In this document: positions 17,555 through 26,846 of the stretch, piece by piece
Numbering within the stretch: position 1 is the first letter of the stretch
How the letters are laid out: the number at the start of each line of letters is the position of its first letter
Assembly: GCA_023424395.1 (NCBI GenBank)
Contig: JAFADY010000017.1
Coordinates: forward strand, 62,001 to 126,000
Reading direction: 5' to 3'
Origin: Bacteroidota bacterium
Lineage (GTDB): Bacteria; Bacteroidota; Bacteroidia; Bacteroidales; Dysgonomonadaceae
Length of the DNA: 64,000 nucleotides
Notes under the pieces: generated by a model
The model's input: only the letters and a program-made list of their open reading frames with translations
The model's database searches: none
What the model was told of the DNA's origin: nothing
Translations under genes and position numbers: made by a program

Positions 17555-17670
17555 GATGTTGGGTGAGGGATGTTGGGTGAGGGATGTTGGGTGATGGGTG
17601 ATGGGTGATGGGTGATGGGTGATGGATGATGGATGATGGATGATGGATGATGGATGATGGGAGATGGGAG
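17555..17670. repeat. Heptanucleotide satellite
   Basis: Tandem 7-bp units GATGGGT (about five) followed by GATGGAT (about five or six), preceded by GGTGAGGGATGTTG units. This non-coding array fills part of the 418-bp gap between the SRPBCC gene and ffh. The rest of the gap (17382-17550) is G/T-rich and shows nothing recognisable. Copy number is likely to vary between strains. Confidence 0.8.
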
Positions 17671-17740
17671 GTAAAAGCATTAGGTATTTTTGATACTTTT
17701 TCTGATTTTGTTGCGCCGATGGATGTCTTGATGCAAAAAC

Positions 17741-17770
17741 TTGCCGAATAAAGCATTTTCATTATCTTTG
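17741..17770 (+). promoter_or_regulatory. ffh promoter
   Basis: TATCTTTG at 17763-17770 matches the Bacteroidetes -7 element, with TTGC at 17741-17744 as a plausible -33 element 18 nt upstream. The ffh start is 29 nt downstream. Confidence 0.6.
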
Positions 17771-17799
17771 TAACCCAAAATAAAAACCCGTAAAAAACT

Positions 17800-19125
17800 A
17801 TGTTTGAAAATTTAAGTGACAGGCTCGAAAGGTCGTTTAAGATACTGAAAGGTGAAGGACGGATCACCGAAATTAATGTTGCCGAAACGCTGAAAGATGT
17901 TCGTCGCGCGTTGCTCGATGCCGACGTGAACTATAAAACCGCCAAAGATTTTACCGAAACCGTGAAGCAAAAAGCCCTCGGACAAGACGTGCTTACCGCC
18001 GTAAAACCCGAGCAGTTGATGGTAAAGATCGTTCACGACGAGCTCGCAACCCTTATGGGCGGCACCGCAACCGATATTAACATTAAAGGCAATCCGGCCA
18101 TCATTTTAATGTCGGGCTTGCAAGGTTCGGGAAAAACCACGTTCTCGGGCAAGCTGGCAAATATGCTGAAATCCAAGCGTGGAAAAAATCCGTTGTTGGT
18201 TGCCGGAGACGTTTATCGCCCCGCCGCTATTGAGCAGTTGAAAATTCTCGGCGAACAGATAGGTGTTCCCGTTTATTTTGAAGAAGACAACAAAAACCCG
18301 GTAAAAATCGCGCAAAATGCCGTTCAATACGCGCGTCAGCACGGAAAAGACTTAGTGATCGTCGATACCGCCGGACGTTTGGCCATCGATGAGCAGATGA
18401 TGAACGAGATCGCGGCCATTAAAAATGCCGTAAATCCGCAGGAAATTCTTTTCGTGGTGGATGCCATGACCGGACAAGACGCGGTGAACACGGCAAAGGA
18501 ATTTAACGAACGTCTCGATTTCAACGGAGTTGTTCTTACCAAGTTAGATGGAGATACCCGCGGTGGCGCGGCGCTTTCTATTCGTTCGGTAGTGAACAAG
18601 CCGATTAAATTTGTGGGAACAGGCGAGAAATTAGACGCCATCGATGTTTTCCATCCCGAACGTATGGCCGACCGTATCCTCGGTATGGGCGACATTGTTT
18701 CGCTGGTTGAAAAAGCGCAGGAGCAATACGACGAAGAAGAGGCACGCCGTTTGCAAAAGAAAATCGCTAAAAATCAGTTCGATTTCAACGATTTCATCGC
18801 TCAAATTCAGCAAATCAAAAAAATGGGTAACCTTAAAGACCTGGCATCGATGATTCCGGGTGTGGGTAAGCAAATCAAAGATCTGGATATCGACGACGAC
18901 GCGTTCAAAAACATCGAAGCCATCATCCGTTCCATGACACCTTCGGAGCGTACCAATCCCGAAATCCTGAACGGAAGCCGTCGCGCACGCATCGCAAAAG
19001 GAAGCGGCACCAATGTGCAGGAAGTGAACAACCTCATCAAGCAATTCGACCAAACCCGCAAAATGATGCGCACCATGACTACCGGCGGTGGAAAACAGAT
19101 GATGAAAAATATGAGGAGACGTTGA
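17800..19125 (+). CDS. ffh: Signal recognition particle protein Ffh
   Basis: GTPase that with SRP RNA delivers nascent membrane proteins to FtsY and the translocon. N domain about 1-90. G domain with P-loop GLQGSGKTTFSGK near 104-116, DTAGRL near 188, TKLDGDTRGGAAL near 246. Methionine-rich M domain after about 300, ending MMRTMTTGGGKQMMKNMRRR. 441 residues, standard. It is followed by folD, with the four-helix-bundle cassette between them, so the original neighbour pair was probably ffh-folD. Confidence 0.98.
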   Translation: MFENLSDRLERSFKILKGEGRITEINVAETLKDVRRALLDADVNYKTAKDFTETVKQKALGQDVLTAVKPEQLMVKIVHDELATLMGGTATDINIKGNPAIILMSGLQGSGKTTFSGKLANMLKSKRGKNPLLVAGDVYRPAAIEQLKILGEQIGVPVYFEEDNKNPVKIAQNAVQYARQHGKDLVIVDTAGRLAIDEQMMNEIAAIKNAVNPQEILFVVDAMTGQDAVNTAKEFNERLDFNGVVLTKLDGDTRGGAALSIRSVVNKPIKFVGTGEKLDAIDVFHPERMADRILGMGDIVSLVEKAQEQYDEEEARRLQKKIAKNQFDFNDFIAQIQQIKKMGNLKDLASMIPGVGKQIKDLDIDDDAFKNIEAIIRSMTPSERTNPEILNGSRRARIAKGSGTNVQEVNNLIKQFDQTRKMMRTMTTGGGKQMMKNMRRR

Positions 19126-19142
19126 AAAATTTGATGTCTAAT

Positions 19143-19160
19143 ATTTGACGTTTGACGTTT
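19143..19160 (+). repeat. Left 18-bp inverted repeat of the four-helix-bundle cassette
   Basis: ATTTGACGTTTGACGTTT is the exact reverse complement of 19622-19639. Each arm is itself two copies of TTTGACG. The pair brackets the 131-codon gene. Confidence 0.8.
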
Positions 19161-19227
19161 TTGTGGATTGTGAATAGATATAATGCATTACACTTTTATT
19201 ATATAACAATCATAAAACACTTAAACT

Positions 19228-19623
19228 ATGGCAACAATTAAAAGATTTGAAGGTTTAGAAATTTGGAAAGATGCTCGTATTTTGTGCAAACAAATTAGAG
19301 TATTGATTTTCAAAAACTCCTCATTTTTAAAAGATTTTGCATTGAAAGACCAAGTGTCTCGCGCTTCCGGCTCAATTATGGATAATATAGCAGAAGGTTT
19401 TGGAAGAGAAGGCAATAAAGAATTTATAAATTTACTGTCTTATGCCGGTGGTTCTTGTAACGAAACCAAATCTCAACTCTATCGTGCCTTTAATTTTGAG
19501 TATATTGCTGAAAACGATCTAAATCAGACATTTGAGCAAATAGAAAAACTCTCAGCAGGAATAAAAGCATTTATGGCCTACCTTAAAAATTCCGAGATAA
19601 AGGGAAATAAATTTAAGAAATAA
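19228..19623 (+). CDS. Four-helix-bundle protein (23S rRNA intervening-sequence/bAvd-like family)
   Basis: 131 residues, almost entirely helical. It begins FEGLEIWKDARILCKQIR and contains DFALKDQVSRASGSIMDNIAEGFGR and NLLSYAGGSCNETKSQLYRA, the signature of the S23/TIGR02436 family. Members are encoded in 23S rRNA insertions, near diversity-generating retroelements (Avd) or as stand-alone genes; a nucleic-acid-binding role is likely but unproven. It is inserted between ffh and folD and enclosed by perfect 18-bp inverted repeats, the right one overlapping its stop codon. This suggests acquisition as a small mobile or recombining cassette. No reverse transcriptase or rRNA is adjacent. Confidence 0.9.
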   Translation: MATIKRFEGLEIWKDARILCKQIRVLIFKNSSFLKDFALKDQVSRASGSIMDNIAEGFGREGNKEFINLLSYAGGSCNETKSQLYRAFNFEYIAENDLNQTFEQIEKLSAGIKAFMAYLKNSEIKGNKFKK

Positions 19624-19639
19624 ACGTCAAACGTCAAAT
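19622..19639 (-). repeat. Right 18-bp inverted repeat of the four-helix-bundle cassette
   Basis: AAACGTCAAACGTCAAAT, exact reverse complement of 19143-19160. It overlaps the last two bases of the stop codon and ends 7 nt before the folD start. Confidence 0.8.
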
Positions 19640-19646
19640 TTAAAAC

Positions 19647-20528
19647 ATGCAATTAATCGACGGAAAGGCCGTTGCGGCTCAAATAAAAAAAGAAATCGCC
19701 GACGAAGTGGCACATATTAAAGCCAATGGCGGAAAAACGCCGCATTTGACGGCTGTGCTTGTTGGGCACGACGGCGGCAGCGAAACGTATGTTGCCAACA
19801 AAGTGAAAGCGTGCGAAGAAGTGGGCTTTAAATCAACGCTTATTCGTTATGAAGACGATGTTACCGAAGAAGAACTCCTCGCTTGCGTGGAACGCTTGAA
19901 CAACGATGCCGATATCGACGGATTCATAGTGCAACTACCGTTGCCCAAATATATTTCGGAAGACAAAATTACCGAAGCCATCGACCACCGCAAAGACGTG
20001 GACGGCTTTCATCCCGTGAACGTGGGGCGCATGTCGCTCGCTCTGCCCTGTTTTCTTTCGGCTACGCCGTCGGGAATCGTAGAGTTATTGCGCCGATACG
20101 AAATTGAAACAAAAGGCAAACATTGCGTCATTCTCGGGCGAAGTAATATCGTGGGCAAGCCCGCTGCCACGCTTATGATGCAAAAAGGCTATCCGGGCGA
20201 TTGCACGGTAACGGTTTGCCACAGCCGTACCAAAAACATCAAAGAAATCTGTTTGCAGGCGGATATTATCATTGCCGCGCTGGGCGTTCCCGAATTTCTG
20301 AAAGGCAACATGGTAAAAGAAGGCGCCGTGGTTATTGATGTGGGCACAACGCGCGTGCCGAGTAACAAAACCAAATCGGGATTCAAACTTACGGGCGACG
20401 TAGCTTTCGACGAAGTGGCGCCCAAATGCAGCTACATCACGCCCGTTCCGGGAGGCGTGGGGCCAATGACGATTGTATCGCTGATGAAGAACACGTTGTT
20501 GGCGGGAAAGAAAGAAATTTATAAATAA
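19647..20528 (+). CDS. folD: Bifunctional methylenetetrahydrofolate dehydrogenase/cyclohydrolase FolD
   Basis: Interconverts 5,10-methylene- and 10-formyl-tetrahydrofolate, using NAD(P). The family marks are present: GSETYVANKVKACEEVG with the catalytic Lys near residue 53, DGFIVQLPLPKYI near 92-104, GRSNIVGKPAATLM near 164-177 (dinucleotide binding) and PGGVGPMTI near 267. 293 residues, normal. The start follows the right inverted repeat closely; the gene may be transcribed from the ffh promoter. Confidence 0.97.
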   Translation: MQLIDGKAVAAQIKKEIADEVAHIKANGGKTPHLTAVLVGHDGGSETYVANKVKACEEVGFKSTLIRYEDDVTEEELLACVERLNNDADIDGFIVQLPLPKYISEDKITEAIDHRKDVDGFHPVNVGRMSLALPCFLSATPSGIVELLRRYEIETKGKHCVILGRSNIVGKPAATLMMQKGYPGDCTVTVCHSRTKNIKEICLQADIIIAALGVPEFLKGNMVKEGAVVIDVGTTRVPSNKTKSGFKLTGDVAFDEVAPKCSYITPVPGGVGPMTIVSLMKNTLLAGKKEIYK

Positions 20529-20594
20529 GCCATAAAAAAACGAACACAATAAGCGCGCATTTTGTTTTATTTTAGCATTTAAAAACCAATTAAT

Positions 20595-21128
20595 ATGAAA
20601 CAAGTATTTTTTATTGTGTTATTTTTATCGTTTTTGGTAACATCCTGTACACAAAACAAATCAACAAAAACAGGCCGGTCATCAGACACATTGCTCACTG
20701 AGACTCCCGGAGAAGTTGTGTCTTCAACAGAGAAAGAATGTTATTCGGGAGTTGTAGGAAGAGACTCCGTTAGTTTTGAAATGAATCGCGAAGGCGATCA
20801 ATTCAAAGGATTTCTTTTTTACAACAGGTACGAAACCGACAGTTCCATTGGAGAATACAACGGTACTATTTCCGGAGATACCATAAAAGGTGTTTTCGAT
20901 TTTATGTCGGAAGGAATGATCTCGAAGATCGATAAATATTTTCTCGTTAGAGATGGGAAATTGTTGGAAGCTATCGGCGCGCTTAAAGATGGAGATAATG
21001 AATATACACTCGTTTTCGAAAATCCTGCGGAACTAAAATATGGGGAGTCTTATATTTTAGAAAAAATCGACTGTCCTGCAGAACTTATTTCCGAAAAAGA
21101 CAAGAGAATTTATTACAATTTAAAGTAA
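20595..21128 (+). CDS. Hypothetical lipoprotein
   Basis: 177 residues with a lipoprotein signal peptide ending LVTSC (Cys 18). The mature part begins with a Ser/Thr/Lys-rich linker and continues as alternating short strands (YSGVVGRDSVSFEM, DQFKGFLFYNRYE, GTISGDTIKGVFDF), resembling small envelope beta-sandwich or lipocalin-like proteins. I do not recognise the family. Single gene with its own terminator. Confidence 0.72.
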   Translation: MKQVFFIVLFLSFLVTSCTQNKSTKTGRSSDTLLTETPGEVVSSTEKECYSGVVGRDSVSFEMNREGDQFKGFLFYNRYETDSSIGEYNGTISGDTIKGVFDFMSEGMISKIDKYFLVRDGKLLEAIGALKDGDNEYTLVFENPAELKYGESYILEKIDCPAELISEKDKRIYYNLK

Positions 21129-21151
21129 GCGCCAACGTTGAAATTATATCG

Positions 21152-21182
21152 TCTCCAAAGCCGAAAACTTTGGAGATTTTTT
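21152..21182 (+). terminator. Terminator after the 177-residue lipoprotein gene
   Basis: Perfect 9-bp stem TCTCCAAAG/CTTTGGAGA with a 7-nt loop and a T run. Confidence 0.88.
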
Positions 21183-21336
21183 ATGTTCAAATGTTAAAAA
21201 CAGTTGTAATTGATAATTATGCTTTTTTATTTATCGATTCAATTTACTGATCTGTCGATTTTACTCTAAAAAAACTTTAAATTAGAACGTTACTTTATAT
21301 TATTTCGGTAAATTTGGAGAAAATTTAGAGCGCATA

Positions 21337-22458
21337 ATGAGTAAAAGAACCAAAATTATACTTTTTGTAGCTATCGGCTTATTCATTCTCGGGATGGCTT
21401 TTTTTCCAAAAATAAAATCATCATTTTCTTCCAATACAAAACAAACGCAGGAAGCGCCGCGAGGCGGCGGTGGTGGTGGTGGTGGTGGTGGGGGCGGTCG
21501 CCAACCTCTGGTGGTAAACGCCATGATCATTGAATCTCAAACATTGAATGATGTTTTCAGGACAAAAGGTATTTTGCTTCCTGATGAAGAGGTGAATTTA
21601 ACTTTTGAAACGTCCGGAAAAATAACCAATATATATTTCAGGGAAGGTTCTTACGTGAGAAGAGGAGCTTTGCTTGCCAAAGTAAACGATGCCCCTTTAC
21701 GGGCCGAATTGAAAGGGTTGCAAACGCAATTGCCTTTGGCGCAAGACAGGGTTTACCGACAAGGTACCTTGCTTGAAAAAGACGCCATCAGCCAAGAAAC
21801 TTATCAAACCGTAACTACGGAACTGGAAAAACTGAAAGCCAATATCGATTTGGTAAAGTCAAGAATAGCCCAAACCGAGCTCAGAGCGCCCTTCGATGGC
21901 ATGGTAGGCTTGCGGCTTGTGAGTAACGGAGCATACGCATCGCCTTCGGTTGTTCTTACGAAACTCACAAAAATATCTCCGCTGAAAATTGAATTTTCGA
22001 TGAACGAGAGCCAAGTGGGACAAATTATTCCGGGTACCCCCTTGTCTTTTACATTGGATAATGATTTGGAATCCTATACCGCAGAAGTATATGCGGTTGA
22101 ATCGCAATTAGACAGACAAACACTTTCGTTAAAAGCGCGCGCGCGTTATCCGAATCCAGGTGGAAAACTCAAACCCGGTTTATCCGCTTCCATCGAAATA
22201 CGATTGAACGAAATTCCAAATGCCATAGTAATTCCCGCCATATCCAGCATTGCCGAGATGGGGCGCGATATTGCTTACGTTTACAAAGACGGCAAGGCCA
22301 AAGAAATAGCCATTAAAAAAGGATTAAGAACTTCGTCATCGGTTCAGATCATTGAGGGGCTTGCCATTGGCGATACGCTGCTCACAACGGGTGTTATGCA
22401 GCTCAGGGACGGCATGCCCGTTACAATAAGTGAGATAACTCCAAACCTGATAAATTGA
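21337..22458 (+). CDS. RND efflux periplasmic adaptor (membrane fusion protein)
   Basis: Periplasmic adaptor linking the RND pump to the outer-membrane channel. One N-terminal hydrophobic anchor (about residues 5-22), then an unusual run of 12 glycines near residues 45-56 (GGT/GGC codons, 21462-21497). After it come the lipoyl/barrel-sandwich domain (SGKITNIYFREGSYVRRGALLAKV), a short coiled-coil hairpin, and LRAPFDGMVGLRLVSNGAYASP in the second lipoyl half. The beta-barrel and membrane-proximal domains complete it. 373 residues. First gene of a three-gene efflux operon; the next gene starts 4 nt after its stop. Confidence 0.94.
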   Translation: MSKRTKIILFVAIGLFILGMAFFPKIKSSFSSNTKQTQEAPRGGGGGGGGGGGGRQPLVVNAMIIESQTLNDVFRTKGILLPDEEVNLTFETSGKITNIYFREGSYVRRGALLAKVNDAPLRAELKGLQTQLPLAQDRVYRQGTLLEKDAISQETYQTVTTELEKLKANIDLVKSRIAQTELRAPFDGMVGLRLVSNGAYASPSVVLTKLTKISPLKIEFSMNESQVGQIIPGTPLSFTLDNDLESYTAEVYAVESQLDRQTLSLKARARYPNPGGKLKPGLSASIEIRLNEIPNAIVIPAISSIAEMGRDIAYVYKDGKAKEIAIKKGLRTSSSVQIIEGLAIGDTLLTTGVMQLRDGMPVTISEITPNLIN

Positions 22459-22462
22459 TAAA

Positions 22463-25400
22463 ATGAATTTATCCGAATTAAGTGTTAGACGTCCGGTACT
22501 TGCAACGGTTTTTGTACTGATTATCATCATTTTCGGGATAATCGGATATACAAGCCTGCCTGTGCGCGAATATCCCAACGTAGATAATCCAATTATTTCG
22601 GTAAGCGTTTCTTATCCGGGAGCCAATGCCGAAGTGATTGAAAACCAAATAACGGAGCCGTTGGAACAAAATATCAATGGGATACCGGGCATCCGATCGT
22701 TGATGAGCCAAAGCAGCCAAGGTTCATCCCGTATTACGGTGGAATTCGAGTTGAATGTGGATATGGAAACCGCCGCTAACGATGTACGCGATAAAGTTTC
22801 CCGCGCACAACGATACCTTCCGCGCGATGCCGATCCGCCAACCGTATCAAAAGCCGATGCCGATTCGGAACCGATTATGCAGATCGTTATTCAAAGCCCC
22901 ACAAGGTCTTTACTCGAGTTGTCGGAAATTGCAGATCTAACCGTCAAAGAACGCCTGCAAACGATTTCCAATGTGAGCGCGGTGGATATTTGGGGCGAAA
23001 ACAGATATTCCATGCGTCTGTGGCTCGATCCGGTAAAAATGGCGGCATATAACATAACTCCCATGGATGTAAAGAATGCTTTGGACAGGGAAAATATAGA
23101 ACTGCCGGCAGGAAGCATTGAGGGCGACCATATTGAGCAATCTATCAGAACAATGGGGTTGATGCAAACTCCCGAAGAATTTAACAATTTAATTATCGTT
23201 GAAGACGATTACAGAATCGTCAGGTTTCGTGATGTAGGTTTTGCCGAACTCGACGCCGAAAACAGGAAAAACATTCTGCGCCGGAACGGTATACCCATGG
23301 TAAGTTGTGTAATAATCCCTCAGCCCGGAGCCAATCATATTCTGATCGCCGATGAGGCGCGAATGCGCTTGGAGCAAATGCGGAAAGATTTGCCCGATGA
23401 TGTGAATATTGATGTTGCCTTCGATAACACGCGTTTCATCCGCGCTTCAATAGGCGAAGTTCAGTCCACGGTAATTATTGCCTTTTTATTGGTTGTATTT
23501 ATCATCTTTGTTTTTCTAAGGAACTGGAGGGTTACGTTAATTCCCACCTTGGTAATACCCATATCTTTGATCGGTATTTTCTTTGTGATGTATTTAGCGG
23601 GATTTTCCATAAACGTATTATCCATGTTAGCCGTAGTACTGGCGGTGGGTTTGGTGGTTGACGATGCCATTGTGGTAACGGAAAATATTTATTTGAAAGT
23701 AGAGCAGGGCATGACTCCCGAACGGGCATCCATCGAAGGTTCGAAGGAAATTTTCTTCGCGGTAATTTCTACAACCATCACACTTGTGGCTATCTTCTTT
23801 CCCATCGTTTTTTTGGAAGGGATGACAGGCCGTTTGTTTCGTGAATTTAGTATTGTAGTTTCGGGAGCCGTTATTATATCGTCTTTCACCGCACTGTCTT
23901 TTGTGCCTATGCTTACATCGAAACTCTTGAAAAAACGAAGAAAACACAGTAAATTCTATAACAAAACCGAAAGTTATTTTGAATCGATGAATGCATTTTA
24001 CAGTAAATCGTTAACCTCGTTTTTATCTCGTAAATGGTTTATATTTCCTATAATAGCGGTAGCGTTTGTGTTTATTGTCATTTTTTGGAATATAATTCCT
24101 GCGGAAATGGCTCCGCTGGAAGACCGTTCGGCCATAACGGTAAGGACTTCAGCGCCCGAAGGCGCCACTTTTGAGTTTACGAGAGACTACACGACCAACA
24201 TTTCGTTCATTGCCGATTCCGTTGCTCCCGAAAGGGAATCCAATATAAATATTATTCGGGGCGGATTCGGGATGGTTCGTTTGGTGCTGCCGGATATGAA
24301 AGAGCGCGAAAGAAGCCAAATGGAAATTGCCGACGCATTGTCGCGCGCCGTGAGAAATGAAACTGCCGCACGCGCTTTTGTTCAGCAACAATCTACTTTC
24401 GGCGGTAGGCGAGGGGGGATGCCCATTCAATATGTATTGCAAGCTCCTAACATAGAAAAACTGGAAGAGTTTATTCCTCCTTTCATGGAAAAAGTTAGTC
24501 ACAGCCCTTATTTTCAGATGTCGGATGTGAATTTAAAGTTTACCAAACCCGAAACCCGAATTGTTATCGATCGCGATAAAGCGGCGTTGTTGGGCGTTAG
24601 TACGCGTGATATCGGGCAAACGCTTCAATATGCATTGAGCGGCCAACGCATGGGATATTTTTACATGAACGGGAAGCAGTATCAAATTCTTGGAGAAATT
24701 AATCGCCAACAGCGTAACACGCCGCTCGATCTAAAAACCATCTATTTGAAAAACATGACGGGGCAAATGGTGCAAATGGACAACCTTGTAAAATTGGAGG
24801 AAACGGTTGCCCCGCCACAATTGTACCGCTATAATCGTTTTAATTCGGCAACCGTTTCGGCGGGCCTTGCTCCAGGATATTCTCTGGGCGAAGGGCTGGA
24901 AGAAATGGACAGAATTGCCGATGAGGTGCTTGACGATACTTTTAGGACTGCGTTGGAAGGCGAGTCGCGAAATTTCCGAGAAAGTTCGTCGAGTTTGTTA
25001 TTTGCTTTCGGATTGGCCATTTTGCTTATATTTTTGGTCTTATCGGCTCAGTTTGAGAGCTTTAAAGATCCTTTTGTCATTATGCTTTCCGTGCCGCTGG
25101 CGGTATTCGGCGCCATGTTGTTCATGTGGATATTTGGCGTAACCATGAATATTTACAGCCAAATCGGGATTATTATGCTTATCGGCTTGGTTGCCAAGAA
25201 CGGAATTCTGATAGTTGAATTTGCCAACCAACGCCAAGGTGCCGGATTGGAAAAGTTCGCTGCGGTTTTGGATGCTGCTGTACAGCGTTTACGCCCGATC
25301 TTAATGACAAGTATTTCCACCATCCTCGGATTAATTCCTCTTGCTCTTGCAACCGGAGAAGGCGCCAACGGGCGCATTTCGATGGGGATCGCTGTTGTGG

Positions 25401-25510
25401 GAGGGCTGCTCATCGCCACATTATTAACGCTTTTTATTGTGCCTGCCATGTACATGTATTTATCAACCGATAGAAAAGGAAAAAATGAAGAAGCTGTTAA
25501 ATTTGAGTAG
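22463..25510 (+). CDS. RND efflux pump inner-membrane transporter (HAE1/AcrB type)
   Basis: Proton-driven multidrug/solute exporter of 1015 residues with the expected 12 helices and two large periplasmic loops. Visible are FVLIIIIFGIIGYTSLPVREYPNVDNPIISVSVSYPGA at the N-terminus (helix 1 and porter domain), GLVVDDAIVVTENIY near 395-409 with the paired Asp of the proton relay, and the mirrored second half LIGLVAKNGILIVEFANQ near 909-926 carrying the relay Lys. The 3' end overlaps the outer-membrane factor gene by 26 nt. The substrate cannot be predicted. Confidence 0.97.
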   Translation: MNLSELSVRRPVLATVFVLIIIIFGIIGYTSLPVREYPNVDNPIISVSVSYPGANAEVIENQITEPLEQNINGIPGIRSLMSQSSQGSSRITVEFELNVDMETAANDVRDKVSRAQRYLPRDADPPTVSKADADSEPIMQIVIQSPTRSLLELSEIADLTVKERLQTISNVSAVDIWGENRYSMRLWLDPVKMAAYNITPMDVKNALDRENIELPAGSIEGDHIEQSIRTMGLMQTPEEFNNLIIVEDDYRIVRFRDVGFAELDAENRKNILRRNGIPMVSCVIIPQPGANHILIADEARMRLEQMRKDLPDDVNIDVAFDNTRFIRASIGEVQSTVIIAFLLVVFIIFVFLRNWRVTLIPTLVIPISLIGIFFVMYLAGFSINVLSMLAVVLAVGLVVDDAIVVTENIYLKVEQGMTPERASIEGSKEIFFAVISTTITLVAIFFPIVFLEGMTGRLFREFSIVVSGAVIISSFTALSFVPMLTSKLLKKRRKHSKFYNKTESYFESMNAFYSKSLTSFLSRKWFIFPIIAVAFVFIVIFWNIIPAEMAPLEDRSAITVRTSAPEGATFEFTRDYTTNISFIADSVAPERESNINIIRGGFGMVRLVLPDMKERERSQMEIADALSRAVRNETAARAFVQQQSTFGGRRGGMPIQYVLQAPNIEKLEEFIPPFMEKVSHSPYFQMSDVNLKFTKPETRIVIDRDKAALLGVSTRDIGQTLQYALSGQRMGYFYMNGKQYQILGEINRQQRNTPLDLKTIYLKNMTGQMVQMDNLVKLEETVAPPQLYRYNRFNSATVSAGLAPGYSLGEGLEEMDRIADEVLDDTFRTALEGESRNFRESSSSLLFAFGLAILLIFLVLSAQFESFKDPFVIMLSVPLAVFGAMLFMWIFGVTMNIYSQIGIIMLIGLVAKNGILIVEFANQRQGAGLEKFAAVLDAAVQRLRPILMTSISTILGLIPLALATGEGANGRISMGIAVVGGLLIATLLTLFIVPAMYMYLSTDRKGKNEEAVKFE

Positions 25511-26825
25511 ATTTTTTAGTGTTCTTTTAGGCTTATCGCTCTCCGCAGGAGTAAATAGCCAGGTTGTAATGGATTTGTCCGATATGATACGGATAGGTTT
25601 GCAGAATAATTACGATTTAAAGATCGTGCGTAACGAACAGCAAATATCCGATAACAACGTAACGTTGGGGAACGCGGGATTTTTGCCCTCTGTGGATTTA
25701 AATTCAGGATATTCTTTTCGGCAAAATAATTCGGATCAGATTCCGGCGGATGGAAGTGAAGCAGTCTCCACACGAAATTCAAATACATCGGGTTTAGACG
25801 CAGGCGTAAATTTGAATTGGACTATTTTCGACGGTTTCAGGATGCAAACCAATTACGACAAATTGCAAGAGTTGAGTACCGTTGGAGAATATAATACAAG
25901 GTTGACATTGGAAAATTTTATTGCCGATATTGCTGCCGAATATTATAATTTCGTTCAACAAAACCTGAGGATTAAAAATTTGCGTCACGCCGTTAATTTA
26001 TCCCGAGAACGTTTGAGGATCGTTGAGGCGCGTTATCAGATCGGTTCGCTTTCGCGATTGGATCTACAGCAGGCTCGCGTGGATTTTAATACAGACAGTT
26101 CGCAACTGGTGCAACAGTACGAATTGCTGCATACCTCACGCACCAATCTGAACGAGTTGATGGGAATGGTTGAGGTTGAACAGCCGTTGATCGTACCCGA
26201 TACAACCATTTTTAACAACGAATTACTGAGCAGGTCACAACTTTTCGCCGATATGATGGAATACAATACATCGTTGATGCTCGTGGAAAAAAATAAAGTG
26301 TTGAGTGAACTCGACCTCAAAATATTGCAAAGCAGAAATTATCCTTATCTGGCGCTTAACGGCGGATATGGTTTCAGCCATTTTAATTACAACAAAAGTA
26401 CTTGGGACAGACAGCGATCGTGGGGGCCAAACATAGGAATAACACTCGGTTATAACATCTTCGATGGATTTAATAAATCGCGAGAACAGAAAAACGCGCA
26501 AATAACAATCGACAACCGACAGTTGGAAATAGAAAGGCATAAACTTGCTTTGCAAAGCGATTTCTCGATTATGTGGATGGCTTATCAAAACAATATTTTG
26601 CTTACCAATCTCGAGAGAGAAAGCTTGGAAAACGCTCAAATAAATTATGAAATTGCCATGGACAGATACAAATTGGGCGATCTGTCGGGAATTCTGTTGC
26701 GCGAAGCGCAGGTTAGCCTGCTCGAAGCCGAACAACGCTTACTCACGGCCCAGTACCGTACAAAACTGTACGAAATTTCATTGCTTCAAATTAGCGGCCG
26801 GATAGGGGAATATTACGGGCAATAA
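25485..26825 (+). CDS. TolC-family outer-membrane efflux channel
   Basis: Outer-membrane channel of the RND system, 446 residues. It has an N-terminal signal peptide (about residues 1-25, cleavage near AGVNSQ), then two repeats of the TolC helical/strand domain. The first holds ALDL-type helices around LVNLSRERLRIVEARYQIGSLSRLDLQQARVD, and the second YEIAMDRYKLGDLSGILLREAQVSLLEAEQRLL. I chose ATG 25485 (MKKLLNLSRFF) because it gives a proper signal peptide; the longer frame adds 16 residues that are only the out-of-frame pump tail. It overlaps the pump gene, so translation is probably coupled. Confidence 0.93.
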   Translation: MKKLLNLSRFFSVLLGLSLSAGVNSQVVMDLSDMIRIGLQNNYDLKIVRNEQQISDNNVTLGNAGFLPSVDLNSGYSFRQNNSDQIPADGSEAVSTRNSNTSGLDAGVNLNWTIFDGFRMQTNYDKLQELSTVGEYNTRLTLENFIADIAAEYYNFVQQNLRIKNLRHAVNLSRERLRIVEARYQIGSLSRLDLQQARVDFNTDSSQLVQQYELLHTSRTNLNELMGMVEVEQPLIVPDTTIFNNELLSRSQLFADMMEYNTSLMLVEKNKVLSELDLKILQSRNYPYLALNGGYGFSHFNYNKSTWDRQRSWGPNIGITLGYNIFDGFNKSREQKNAQITIDNRQLEIERHKLALQSDFSIMWMAYQNNILLTNLERESLENAQINYEIAMDRYKLGDLSGILLREAQVSLLEAEQRLLTAQYRTKLYEISLLQISGRIGEYYGQ

Positions 26826-26846
26826 ATTCAAGTAATTTTAAAAAGG

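Noticed and set aside
17447..17680. 77-codon minus-strand ORF rich in HHPSS
   Set aside because: It is simply the translation of the 7-bp satellite.
19228..19623. Diversity-generating retroelement
   Set aside because: The gene resembles Avd, but there is no reverse transcriptase, template repeat or variable repeat nearby.
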